This document shows positions 1 through 5,293 of a stretch of 5,293 bases of DNA, piece after piece. Position 1 is the stretch's first letter. Each line of letters opens with the position of its first letter. Location of the stretch: NCBI GenBank assembly GCA_963578625.1, contig CAUZEO010000357.1:1-5293 (forward strand), in the 5' to 3' direction. The notes below the pieces were generated by a model that saw only the letters and a program-made list of their open reading frames with translations, ran no database searches and was not told where the DNA came from. The DNA is from CAUZEO01 sp963578625. Lineage in GTDB: Bacteria > Verrucomicrobiota > Kiritimatiellia > SLOV01. The position numbers and the translations under genes were made by a program.

Positions 1-73
1 CTTTCGCGGCTAAATGAAATTTGGGACTTCGTGGTTGTGTTGTTGGGACCGATGTTCTGCTTGGGGTTCCGCA

Positions 74-92
74 CACGGGGCGGATACCCGTG
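74..92 (-). other. Weak hairpin just downstream of the dehydrogenase
   Basis: CACGGG (74-79) and CCCGTG (87-92) form a six-pair stem around a seven-base loop, beginning five bases after the dehydrogenase stop codon. No U-run follows in the minus-strand transcript, so it would be a poor intrinsic terminator. It could still protect the 3' end or be a factor-dependent stop. Confidence 0.25.
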
Positions 93-97
93 CCACG

Positions 98-1114
98 CTA
101 CGCCTCAATCTTCGTCATCATCCGTTGAAACATCGTGTCGTCTAATTCCCGGTGGTGGAACCAGTTTTTTTGATGACCCAACCGGTCGTTGAGTTCGTTG
201 ATGCGGGCCAGGACCTCGTGAACCTCGGCGATGGTGCAGCCGATATCCCGCGGACGAAATGCAACGCCACAGGATTCGAGCAGCGCTTTCGCTTCCTGGA
301 ATCGCCAGTCGTACAGGAAATTGCTGATCAACGTGCCCAATGCCACGCCCTCGCTGTGCAGCACCTCCCTTCTGTGCACCCATTCGAACGCGGTGACAAA
401 AACATGATCGGTGCCGTGTCGAAGTTCCTCGTGCCAGGTCGGCAAATCGTATCGCTCGCGGTTCACCTCGGCCGCGATGCGAATCCCGTTTTCGCCGGGT
501 TGGCCGTTCTCATCCAGATCGGCGCTGAATCGTGTGGCCCGCTGCTCCACCCAGTCGGTCGTGATTTGTGCGGCATTTTCATCCCAGACCGGGCCACCCA
601 GACCCTGCGCATCCCACCATTTCCACGCGCCGACGTTTGCCAGATTGCAGATGCACTCGCCCATGCCCGCTCTGTTGTATCGCGGATCGGCGGAGCGGAT
701 GACGCCGTAGTCGAAGAGAACATACTCCGGCGACACCACGTCCTGGAAATCCCATGTTTCGGCGCGCCGGATGGCTGTCAACGGCTGAAAGATGGACCCG
801 GTTGAGACGATGGTGGGGATCAGGATCAGCGGCTTGCCGGACTTCCATGCAACGATCTTTGCCACATCCAGCGCATTGCCGCCGCCGATTCCCAGCACCA
901 GGTCTGCGTCGGGGATGCGAGGAAGGAGGGCATCGAGATACTTGTCCCCCATGCCCTGCTGGAATTCCAAGTGCCGCGGGGGCACAGGGATAAGGTGTTC
1001 TACCGCCGCCCATGCCCTGGGAGAGGTGATGGCAATGTAGGAATCGAATTGAGCCGCGTATTCAGCCAGCAAATCCCAACCGTAGCGGGCATCCCATTGT
1101 CGGGCATCAAGCAA
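98..1114 (-). CDS. sn-glycerol-1-phosphate dehydrogenase-like protein (iron-containing alcohol dehydrogenase superfamily)
   Basis: Predicted 338-residue cytoplasmic NAD(P)-dependent dehydrogenase of the superfamily that includes G1PDH (EgsA/AraM), glycerol dehydrogenase and dehydroquinate synthase. The nucleotide-binding signature GIGGG (75-79) followed by ALDVAK (81-86) is clear, then PTIVSTGS at 100-107. The C-terminal metal-binding half has GTDH (His237), where G1PDHs have GSEH, and LHSEGVALGTL (His253). The segment AGMGEC followed by NLANVGAW (149-164) matches the G1PDH pattern G-x-G-D-...-SN-x-TAV-x-DW, but the metal-ligand Asp is Glu153. Length is close to the family norm of about 350, with a slightly short N-terminus. 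I place the start at a TTG (1112-1114): an in-frame TAA lies five codons upstream (1130-1132), no in-frame ATG lies near, and AGGACAGG (1120-1127, minus strand) ends five bases before it. The gene follows the PhyH gene on the same strand. Family is secure; the substrate is not. A different polyol phosphate or sugar alcohol is possible. Confidence 0.85.
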   Translation of the reverse strand: MLDARQWDARYGWDLLAEYAAQFDSYIAITSPRAWAAVEHLIPVPPRHLEFQQGMGDKYLDALLPRIPDADLVLGIGGGNALDVAKIVAWKSGKPLILIPTIVSTGSIFQPLTAIRRAETWDFQDVVSPEYVLFDYGVIRSADPRYNRAGMGECICNLANVGAWKWWDAQGLGGPVWDENAAQITTDWVEQRATRFSADLDENGQPGENGIRIAAEVNRERYDLPTWHEELRHGTDHVFVTAFEWVHRREVLHSEGVALGTLISNFLYDWRFQEAKALLESCGVAFRPRDIGCTIAEVHEVLARINELNDRLGHQKNWFHHRELDDTMFQRMMTKIEA

Positions 1115-1119
1115 GTTGA

Positions 1120-1127
1120 CCTGTCCT
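1120..1127 (-). promoter_or_regulatory. Ribosome binding site that decides the TTG start of the dehydrogenase
   Basis: Read on the minus strand this is AGGACAGG, with the last AGG five bases before the TTG at 1112-1114. An in-frame TAA lies immediately upstream (1130-1132), so no longer protein is possible. The ATG at 1105-1107 is out of frame. Confidence 0.5.
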
Positions 1128-1129
1128 GT

Positions 1130-1204
1130 TTATTCTTTGTCCCGATCCTTGTCCTGATCTTTGTCGCCGCGGTAGATCGAGACAAAGATCGGGACGAAGA
1201 TTTG
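1130..1204. repeat. Inverted repeat built from diverging 12-bp tandem units
   Basis: On the minus strand, 1165 to 1130 reads three consecutive 12-mers: GACAAAGATCAG, GACAAGGATCGG, GACAAAGAATAA. On the plus strand, 1181 to 1204 reads two more: GACAAAGATCGG, GACGAAGATTTG. The two arrays diverge from a 15-base centre (1166-1180). They therefore form a long inverted repeat: 1148-1165 pairs with 1181-1199, with one T/G pair (1155/1191) and one bulged base (1196). No run of T follows on either side, so it is not a typical terminator. It lies between the PhyH gene and the dehydrogenase and would be a large hairpin in a joint transcript, just upstream of the dehydrogenase ribosome binding site. Confidence 0.8.
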
Positions 1205-1249
1205 GGAACCACTGCTATTCAACGGCCCAAGTGTAAGCACCTGTTGGAT

Positions 1250-1270
1250 CCTGAATCAAATCCAAAATCC
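1250..1270 (-). repeat. Degenerate 7-bp tandem repeat after the PhyH stop codon
   Basis: On the minus strand the bases just after the PhyH TAG read GGATTTT, GGATTTG, ATTCAGG, a short decaying heptamer array. It covers only about two and a half units, so chance is possible. I list it because two other short-period arrays (12 bp and 7/8 bp) sit in neighbouring spacers. Confidence 0.35.
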
Positions 1271-1272
1271 GC

Positions 1273-2097
1273 CTACCTCCATCCTCTCTTCGCAATCATC
1301 TGCTGAATGCGCGGACGTGGGCTATTAATCAATTCATCACTGTGGAGCTGTTCGCGCTGCGTATGTGAGGATGCCCTCATGTGGGCAAGGCACATTTCAT
1401 CGACGTACCGCAGGTACTCCCTGTGCGCATCATCGGCGGGGTCTTGGGCATAGTTCAAGGTCATCTGCTTGCGTCCAATGTTGCCTCCGATCGACGCATG
1501 CCAGGTGTTCTGATCGAAGAATATAACATCGCCCGGGTCCGTCTCCACGGGGAAAGCAGGGAGTTCTTCGGCCGTGGCGCCGAACGGTGTCTTGTTTCCA
1601 TCGGGTTGCGTCATTTGCGGCATGAGGGTGTCGTGAAACGGTTTTTTGTGGGATCCCGGGAGGACTCGCAGGCACCCTGTGTCCTTTCCCAGTGGATCCA
1701 GGTAGAACGCGACCTTGATCCGGATATAGCCGAATTCCGCCTCGTTGCGAGGCGCTCCATCCGGGTGCCAGCTCTTGCTGCCGGTGAAAAGTGTCGCGTC
1801 GGAACCAAGATGGACCGGACTCGGGCCGAGGAGTTGTTCGATCGGGAGGTAGATACGATCGTCGTCGATCAACCGCATCAGGCCGGGGCGCATTTCGCAA
1901 ATGCCCAGGACTTGTTGCCGCCTGGGTCCTGAAAACGGCTTTCCGCCTCGATCCTCGTCCATCACGTCGTCATAGTCCCGGCTGGTCTGCTCCATCTCCG
2001 CAGGTGTGAAGAGGCTGCGGCGGACGACGAAGCCGAAGGAGTCGAAGTGGGCGAGTTGGACCGATGTGAGTTCGGCGGTTGCTGATTCTGTTGTCAT
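1273..2097 (-). CDS. Phytanoyl-CoA dioxygenase (PhyH) family Fe(II)/2-oxoglutarate-dependent oxygenase
   Basis: Predicted 274-residue non-heme iron oxygenase that would couple oxidative decarboxylation of 2-oxoglutarate to hydroxylation of a small molecule in the cytoplasm. The iron-binding facial triad is complete: the H-x-D motif in SWHPDG (His111, Asp113) and the distal histidine in NTWHAS (His200). Arg209 in GRKQMTLNY is the expected salt-bridge partner of 2-oxoglutarate. The fold signatures RIKVAFYLDPL (126-136), GCLRVLPGSHK (141-151) and GDVIFFDQNTWH (189-200) are typical of bacterial PhyH proteins, and the length is normal. The N-terminal segment QLAHFDSFGFVVRRSLFTPAEM is the usual opening helix and strand. 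The ATG at 2097 is supported by a perfect GGAGG (2107-2111) nine bases upstream. That site lies in a hairpin (see separate entry). The next gene downstream is the dehydrogenase, after 158 bases. Bacterial PhyH proteins act on very diverse substrates, so phytanoyl-CoA itself is unlikely and no substrate can be read here. Confidence 0.93.
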   Translation of the reverse strand: MTTESATAELTSVQLAHFDSFGFVVRRSLFTPAEMEQTSRDYDDVMDEDRGGKPFSGPRRQQVLGICEMRPGLMRLIDDDRIYLPIEQLLGPSPVHLGSDATLFTGSKSWHPDGAPRNEAEFGYIRIKVAFYLDPLGKDTGCLRVLPGSHKKPFHDTLMPQMTQPDGNKTPFGATAEELPAFPVETDPGDVIFFDQNTWHASIGGNIGRKQMTLNYAQDPADDAHREYLRYVDEMCLAHMRASSHTQREQLHSDELINSPRPRIQQMIAKRGWR

Positions 2098-2102
2098 GGT
2101 GT

Positions 2103-2117
2103 GCGGCCTCCGGCCGC
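2103..2117 (-). promoter_or_regulatory. GC hairpin holding the Shine-Dalgarno sequence of the PhyH gene
   Basis: GCGGCC (2103-2108) and GGCCGC (2112-2117) form a perfect six-pair GC stem with a three-base loop. In the minus-strand transcript the GGAGG of the PhyH gene (2111-2107) spans the loop and the start of the 3' stem. The ribosome binding site would therefore be partly closed unless the stem opens. The structure is seen directly; any regulatory role is inference. Confidence 0.55.
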
Positions 2118-2172
2118 GGTGTTCGGTTGTCGATGTTTGGTTCTCGGTATTCGTGTTCGGAGTTCGGAGTTT
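2118..2172. repeat. Degenerate 7/8-bp direct repeats upstream of the PhyH gene
   Basis: On the plus strand GTGTTCGG occurs at 2119-2126 and 2153-2160, and TTCGGAG is tandemly repeated at 2156-2162 and 2163-2169. Weaker variants (GTTTGG, TTCTCGG, GTATTCG) lie between them. On the transcript side this is a series of CCGAACAC / CCGAACTC / CCGAGAAC words. It lies in the probable 5' leader of the PhyH gene, directly next to the Shine-Dalgarno hairpin. Confidence 0.55.
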
Positions 2173-2442
2173 TCCTGCTGACCTGAGATGTACTCAGAAA
2201 CCAGTCGTGTCATCAATCCTGATCTAGCCCGCATATTTCATATGCTTTCTACTCCGAGCGCGGATGTCATGCCATATGATGGACTTAGATCGTTCCTCCG
2301 ATCTCGCAGTGTGTCTACACGCCTTCGCCCTTTGATGAAACGTTGCTCGTAGCGATCCGAACCCTTAGAAGGCGAAAACAGACTCAATTCCCGGCCCTAA
2401 GCCCCAATGCTGGCCCGCGCGTCGTCACAAGTCGTTGATATG
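2173..2442. other. Gene-free intergenic stretch with small palindromes
   Basis: I find no credible gene here on either strand. Three inverted repeats are visible. GCATAT-TTC-ATATGC at 2231-2245 is perfect. AGATCG-TTCCTC-CGATCT at 2287-2304 is perfect. CGCCTTC (2320-2326) pairs with GAAGGCG (2368-2374) across 41 bases. None is followed by a T-run typical of an intrinsic terminator. The first two could be protein-binding dyads, but each is short enough to be chance. If the short secreted ORF is a remnant, this stretch may contain its decayed continuation. Confidence 0.4.
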
Positions 2443-2628
2443 CTAAGAAACGTCCGAAGGATTGGTCCCCAGCCCTGTTGTGATTCCCACATTTGCAACC
2501 GTGCCGACTCGAGCCCATTCGAGCATCGTATCCAGATCGGAGGTGACCCAACCCTCGAAGTCCGTTGTGTACGCCGTTGCGGTTGAACGAACGGCCAGCA
2601 AACACAACACAAGCAAGATCCTTCTCAT
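2443..2628 (-). CDS. Short secreted peptide or truncated remnant of an exported protein gene
   Basis: A 61-codon ORF with a convincing signal peptide: MRR, the hydrophobic stretch ILLVLCLLAV, and an A-x-A type cleavage site (ATA/Y after residue 19). The remaining 42 residues begin YTTDFEGWVTS and include LEWARVG and GITTGLGTNPSDVS. A D-F-E-x-W opening directly after a signal peptide is common at the mature N-terminus of large surface proteins with jelly-roll or PEP-CTERM architecture in planctomycete- and verrucomicrobial-type genomes. Here the frame ends at TAG (2443-2445), and after five more codons (HINDL) meets TGA, so no long protein follows. There is no clear Shine-Dalgarno sequence in the 15 bases before ATG 2628. 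It lies alone in the divergent intergenic region. I think a broken 5' end of a larger secreted-protein gene is more likely than a functional small peptide, but both remain open. Confidence 0.45.
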   Translation of the reverse strand: MRRILLVLCLLAVRSTATAYTTDFEGWVTSDLDTMLEWARVGTVANVGITTGLGTNPSDVS

Positions 2629-2700
2629 TCGCGTTTTCTACTTGAATGCGTTTCCTGAATTTCCAGACCCATGCTGAAATGGCGTTCCCTTTAAGATTAC

Positions 2701-2720
2701 TTCAAAATGCGCATGTTGAA
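2701..2720. promoter_or_regulatory. 20-bp near-perfect dyad, operator candidate for the large exported-protein gene
   Basis: The left half TTCAAAATGC mirrors the right half GCATGTTGAA; nine of ten base pairs are symmetric, with the single mismatch at 2706/2715. The axis falls on a central CpG within TGCGCA, as in LacI/GalR-family operators. It ends 104 bases before the ATG at 2825, where a regulator of a secreted carbohydrate-active enzyme could bind. The symmetry is seen directly; the regulator family is inference. Confidence 0.45.
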
Positions 2721-2752
2721 AGCATCGCCGCGAGATCTTGTCGGATATGCGG

Positions 2753-2781
2753 TTGTCTAGTAACCACAGTTTAATTATGTT
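2753..2781 (+). promoter_or_regulatory. Weak sigma-70-type promoter candidate for the large exported-protein gene
   Basis: TTGTCT (2753-2758) and TATGTT (2776-2781) each match four of six consensus bases and are 17 bases apart. A start near 2788 would leave a leader of about 37 bases containing the AAAGGGGAG ribosome binding site. The match is modest, and many bacteria of this type use divergent promoters. Confidence 0.25.
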
Positions 2782-2824
2782 CGGCAGTGGACGGAGATTC
2801 ATATAAAGGGGAGTCAGACGGAAC

Positions 2825-5293
2825 ATGTCAGCGAGCCATACAAAATTTTTACCGATCGTGAGCTTTGCGCTGGGATTTCCATTGTGGCTTTTTGCCCAGG
2901 GCGTTGATATGGCCGGGGGACAGGTGTTTGAAGAACCGAAAGTTATTCGGACCTTCGGCAACCGGGGCCCGGTTCAAGTCGCACCGCCGCCGCCATCCGC
3001 TTCCGATCAGCTCACCTTTTCCGATCCCGAAGGCCGAATGGAAGTCATGATCGACCGCAACCACGGGTACCTGAAACAGTTGCGGTTTCCCCGGCTGTTC
3101 GACAAGGCGGACGCCCGGAGCATCGACCGGTATATCGTTCTGGAGGGAGTGTCCAGTTCCGAGTTGGACGATGAGGTTATCGGCTTCAAGGACAACACGA
3201 AGGCCGACACCCCGCACATCGTGGTGGAATGTCTGAATCGCCGATCGGGAATCGCGGTTCGCAAAATCTACAAGCTTGACCCGGCAAACCTGGAAGTGAT
3301 CAAGACTGTGGAACTCGAATCACCGCGGGAGACGATTCTCAACATCGTGTCGGCAACGGTTCTATCGGACGAGACCCTCAAGGGCGGGTACTACTACCAG
3401 TACATCAGCCACACCGCCAGCCACTACTCCACCTTTCCCACCGCATCGGTGAGGGGACCGTACTTTGTGAACGGCCGCAACATGCAGAGCGGACTCTGCA
3501 CCGTAACCCGGCCGGATATCGATTTCACCTTCGGAGAAGTGCAACTATCGATCAATGGCGTTCCTGAGTATCTCGGCATCAACGCCGACGGGGAACCGAA
3601 CATCGGCCGGCTCGAATCGCTGGTCACCCCCGAAGGCTGGCAGTTGCCACGGGGGAACTGGGTGCTCCTGGGGCCCGGGCAGGACGTTCAGACAAAGAGC
3701 TGGCTCTATGCCGCCACCCGCGGGACGCACCTGAAGTGGCACGACAATTTCCAGAAGCGGTTTTTCTTTGCCGCCTTTGCGCCGGAGAGACGACTGGACA
3801 AAGCCCTCGATCTTGCTTTTGACACCAGTTTCCTCTGGGCACATGCGGCAACCGAGTACCGTGAGGGCGGCCGGCTCGAATTGATCGAAGGCAATCCGGA
3901 GCTCTGGAAAGCGGGTCTGAATAAGCGATGGGAGAACGAGCCGATTTATTTCAAGGAACCGGATGGCACGCTGCTGTGGCATCAGCGACTCGATACGTTC
4001 GATGCCGCGTACGCGATGTTCGAAGCGCTCGACCTCGGTCCGCGCGCGTGGGCCACGCTCGGGATTGCGGAGACGCTGTACACCATGGGGGATCTTCTGG
4101 CGGACCACATGTGGTACGCGCCGGGTGCTTACGCCCGCACCGAGGACATGAAGAAGGTGCCGATGGAAGAGTACTACCGGTTCGTTCGGAAGATCCAGAA
4201 GCGGTGGCCGCGGTTTCACCTGTTCAACTATGAGCGGGGCACGTACTACGCACACGGCGATACCATCCAGGCGCATCCCGAGTTCGCTTTTGCGGTGATG
4301 CCCGGGGGTGGGTACAGTGGCGAGGAAACCTACACGCCGCTCTGGGAGCACTTTTTCCCGCAAATGACCGAAAAGTACCTCGGTCAACAGAAAGAGGGTG
4401 TTTCCCTCTATATCGACTGGTCCACGCCCGGAACTACCGTCGTGGATCTCCCCGATGGCAAACGGATTTTCCGAAGCTACGAGTCGGCCCAGATAGAGAT
4501 TCGGAAGATGTCGCGGAAATTGCGCGATGCCGGCAGCTTTTATTATGTGAACCAGCCCTCCGGTCCCTGGGCGGATTTCGGATACATCGAGGGCGGAAGC
4601 TGGGATACCGATACGCGGGCGGACTGGCGCTTCTGGGGGGATCGGTTGCAACTCTACAAGGTCCATGAATTCCGTCCCAACACCGTGGTGGCCCTGGACA
4701 TGATGTGCGAGGAATTCATCCATCAATGCCTTCTCTATAATTTTGTCCCGAGCACGATGAACCGGGTGGGGGTAACTACCGCCCAAAGCTGGGCGCCGAA
4801 AGAGTTGATCCGGCTGCGCTGGTACCTGCGGGAGGCGAGCATGGTGCCGGTGCCGCTGCGGCCGGTGGCGTGGGAGACGCCGGACAGCCCGCTGGAGACC
4901 GCCGTGATGACGCTGCCAGGCACGATCTACCTCGGCGCGTATAACCACGCCATAATGGATCACGCCACTGATCTCTCCGTGGACCTTGCTTCCGCAATCG
5001 ATGAGAAGCCGTACATGGTCTGGCGGACGGATGTCACGAAAGGGCCGTGGGTGGGGACAAACTCCGAGCCGGGCGTGGAACCGCACAAATATTTCCGCAA
5101 TCTCGAACCTAATTTGGGCCAGATTGGGTACAAGTACGAGAGGGCGGAGGTCTCCTACGCGCCCGCCCGGAATGCCGAGTGGGACGGATTGCGCTTGAAG
5201 TTGCGGAATGTGAAGATTCCGAAACGATCGACGGCCTTTTTCTTTCTGTCGCGCGTCCCCGCGGTGGTTCGGTCCGTCGAGGGCCGGGACGTG
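2825..5293 (+). CDS. Large exported protein, glycoside-hydrolase-like, family unassigned (3' end beyond window)
   Basis: An uninterrupted frame of 823 codons runs from ATG 2825 to the last base; no stop is reached, so the C-terminus is missing. An in-frame TAA at 2804-2806 bounds the start, and AAAGGGGAG (2805-2813) lies 11 bases before the ATG. Residues 1-25 look like a Sec signal peptide: Lys7, a hydrophobic run from 8 to 23, and a likely cut after Ala24 (LFA/Q). A proline-rich linker (APPPPS, 53-58) follows. Residues about 62-315 appear to be beta-rich, like the N-terminal sandwich of many polysaccharide-active enzymes. Residues about 320-680 alternate helices and strands as in a barrel, with acidic residues at likely strand ends: YIDWS (Asp531), ADFGYIEGG (Asp584, Glu589), SWDTD (593-597) and VVALDMM (Asp625). 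A further beta-type region begins near 690. The protein is rich in Trp, Tyr and Phe, as in sugar-binding proteins. I do not recognise a named family; hydrolase function is inference, export is well supported. Confidence 0.85.
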   Translation, partial: MSASHTKFLPIVSFALGFPLWLFAQGVDMAGGQVFEEPKVIRTFGNRGPVQVAPPPPSASDQLTFSDPEGRMEVMIDRNHGYLKQLRFPRLFDKADARSIDRYIVLEGVSSSELDDEVIGFKDNTKADTPHIVVECLNRRSGIAVRKIYKLDPANLEVIKTVELESPRETILNIVSATVLSDETLKGGYYYQYISHTASHYSTFPTASVRGPYFVNGRNMQSGLCTVTRPDIDFTFGEVQLSINGVPEYLGINADGEPNIGRLESLVTPEGWQLPRGNWVLLGPGQDVQTKSWLYAATRGTHLKWHDNFQKRFFFAAFAPERRLDKALDLAFDTSFLWAHAATEYREGGRLELIEGNPELWKAGLNKRWENEPIYFKEPDGTLLWHQRLDTFDAAYAMFEALDLGPRAWATLGIAETLYTMGDLLADHMWYAPGAYARTEDMKKVPMEEYYRFVRKIQKRWPRFHLFNYERGTYYAHGDTIQAHPEFAFAVMPGGGYSGEETYTPLWEHFFPQMTEKYLGQQKEGVSLYIDWSTPGTTVVDLPDGKRIFRSYESAQIEIRKMSRKLRDAGSFYYVNQPSGPWADFGYIEGGSWDTDTRADWRFWGDRLQLYKVHEFRPNTVVALDMMCEEFIHQCLLYNFVPSTMNRVGVTTAQSWAPKELIRLRWYLREASMVPVPLRPVAWETPDSPLETAVMTLPGTIYLGAYNHAIMDHATDLSVDLASAIDEKPYMVWRTDVTKGPWVGTNSEPGVEPHKYFRNLEPNLGQIGYKYERAEVSYAPARNAEWDGLRLKLRNVKIPKRSTAFFFLSRVPAVVRSVEGRDV

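Noticed and set aside
21..49. TTGGGAC repeated at 21-27 and 43-49
   Set aside because: Two copies of a 7-mer 15 bases apart at the window edge, with no further units or dyad; too little to call.
152..805. A 217-codon open frame on the plus strand
   Set aside because: It is antisense to the dehydrogenase, whose nucleotide- and metal-binding motifs are unmistakable. The plus-strand translation has no such signals.
971..1306. A 111-codon plus-strand frame with a hydrophobic run and a DRDKDRDED tract
   Set aside because: The tract is the translation of the 12-bp repeats, which stay open because the period is a multiple of three. The rest overlaps the 5' end of the dehydrogenase and the 3' end of PhyH in antisense.
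1381..1932. A 183-codon open frame on the plus strand
   Set aside because: It is antisense to the PhyH gene, which carries a full catalytic triad.
2192..2217. Minus-strand TTGATG and TACATC, 18 bases apart, as a promoter for the PhyH gene
   Set aside because: The -10 part matches only three of six consensus bases and the spacing is long. It is not better than chance in this region.
2802..2807. TATAAA as a -10 element for the large gene
   Set aside because: It overlaps the ribosome binding site; transcription from it would begin after or within AAAGGGGAG and leave no leader. No matching -35 lies 16-18 bases upstream.
2638..2961. A 107-codon minus-strand frame over the start of the large gene
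   Set aside because: It has no domain, no convincing ribosome binding site, and overlaps the signal peptide and promoter region of the plus-strand gene.
3545..5086. A 513-codon open frame on the minus strand
   Set aside because: It lies wholly antisense to the large exported-protein gene. Its translation is rich in Arg, Pro, His and Gly with no recognisable domain, as expected of a shadow frame in GC-rich coding DNA, whereas the plus frame has a signal peptide, a ribosome binding site and sensible protein composition.

Overview
The window carries three genes well supported by sequence and one short secreted ORF that may be a remnant. Two genes lie on the minus strand: an Fe(II)/2-oxoglutarate dioxygenase of the phytanoyl-CoA dioxygenase (PhyH) family (2097 to 1273) and, downstream of it, a dehydrogenase resembling sn-glycerol-1-phosphate dehydrogenase (1114 to 98). 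On the plus strand, a large gene for an exported protein starts at 2825 and is still open at the window end, with 823 codons visible. Its mid-protein looks like a carbohydrate-active barrel enzyme, but I cannot name a family.

The source is most likely a moderately GC-rich, free-living bacterium. A PhyH enzyme, a G1PDH-like dehydrogenase, a large aromatic-rich secreted protein and a signal-peptide ORF beginning 'TDFEGW' fit the Planctomycetota / Verrucomicrobiota / Lentisphaerota / Hydrogenedentota type of genome. That is inference from gene content only; there is no rRNA or marker gene in the window.

Layout: 1-97 is the region downstream of the dehydrogenase, with a weak hairpin. 98-1114 is the dehydrogenase with a TTG start. 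1115-1272 is a spacer holding a large inverted repeat built from diverging 12-bp tandem units, plus a degenerate 7-bp repeat. 1273-2097 is the PhyH gene, whose Shine-Dalgarno sequence sits in a GC hairpin. 2098-2824 is a 727-base divergent intergenic region with 7/8-bp repeats, small palindromes, the short secreted ORF on the minus strand (2628 to 2443), and a 20-bp near-perfect dyad upstream of the large gene. 2825-5293 is the large exported protein, cut off by the window end.

The two minus-strand genes could be one transcript (158-base gap, same direction) and could act in sequence, hydroxylation followed by NAD(P)-dependent redox of a small polar substrate, but nothing fixes the substrate. 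The large gene is divergent and separately controlled; it probably belongs to polysaccharide or glycan degradation. I see no mobile element, CRISPR array, tRNA or rRNA. I did not find a clear new multi-gene system. The parts most worth checking are the unassigned secreted protein, the metal-site change in the dehydrogenase, the repeat-built hairpin, and the operator-like dyad.
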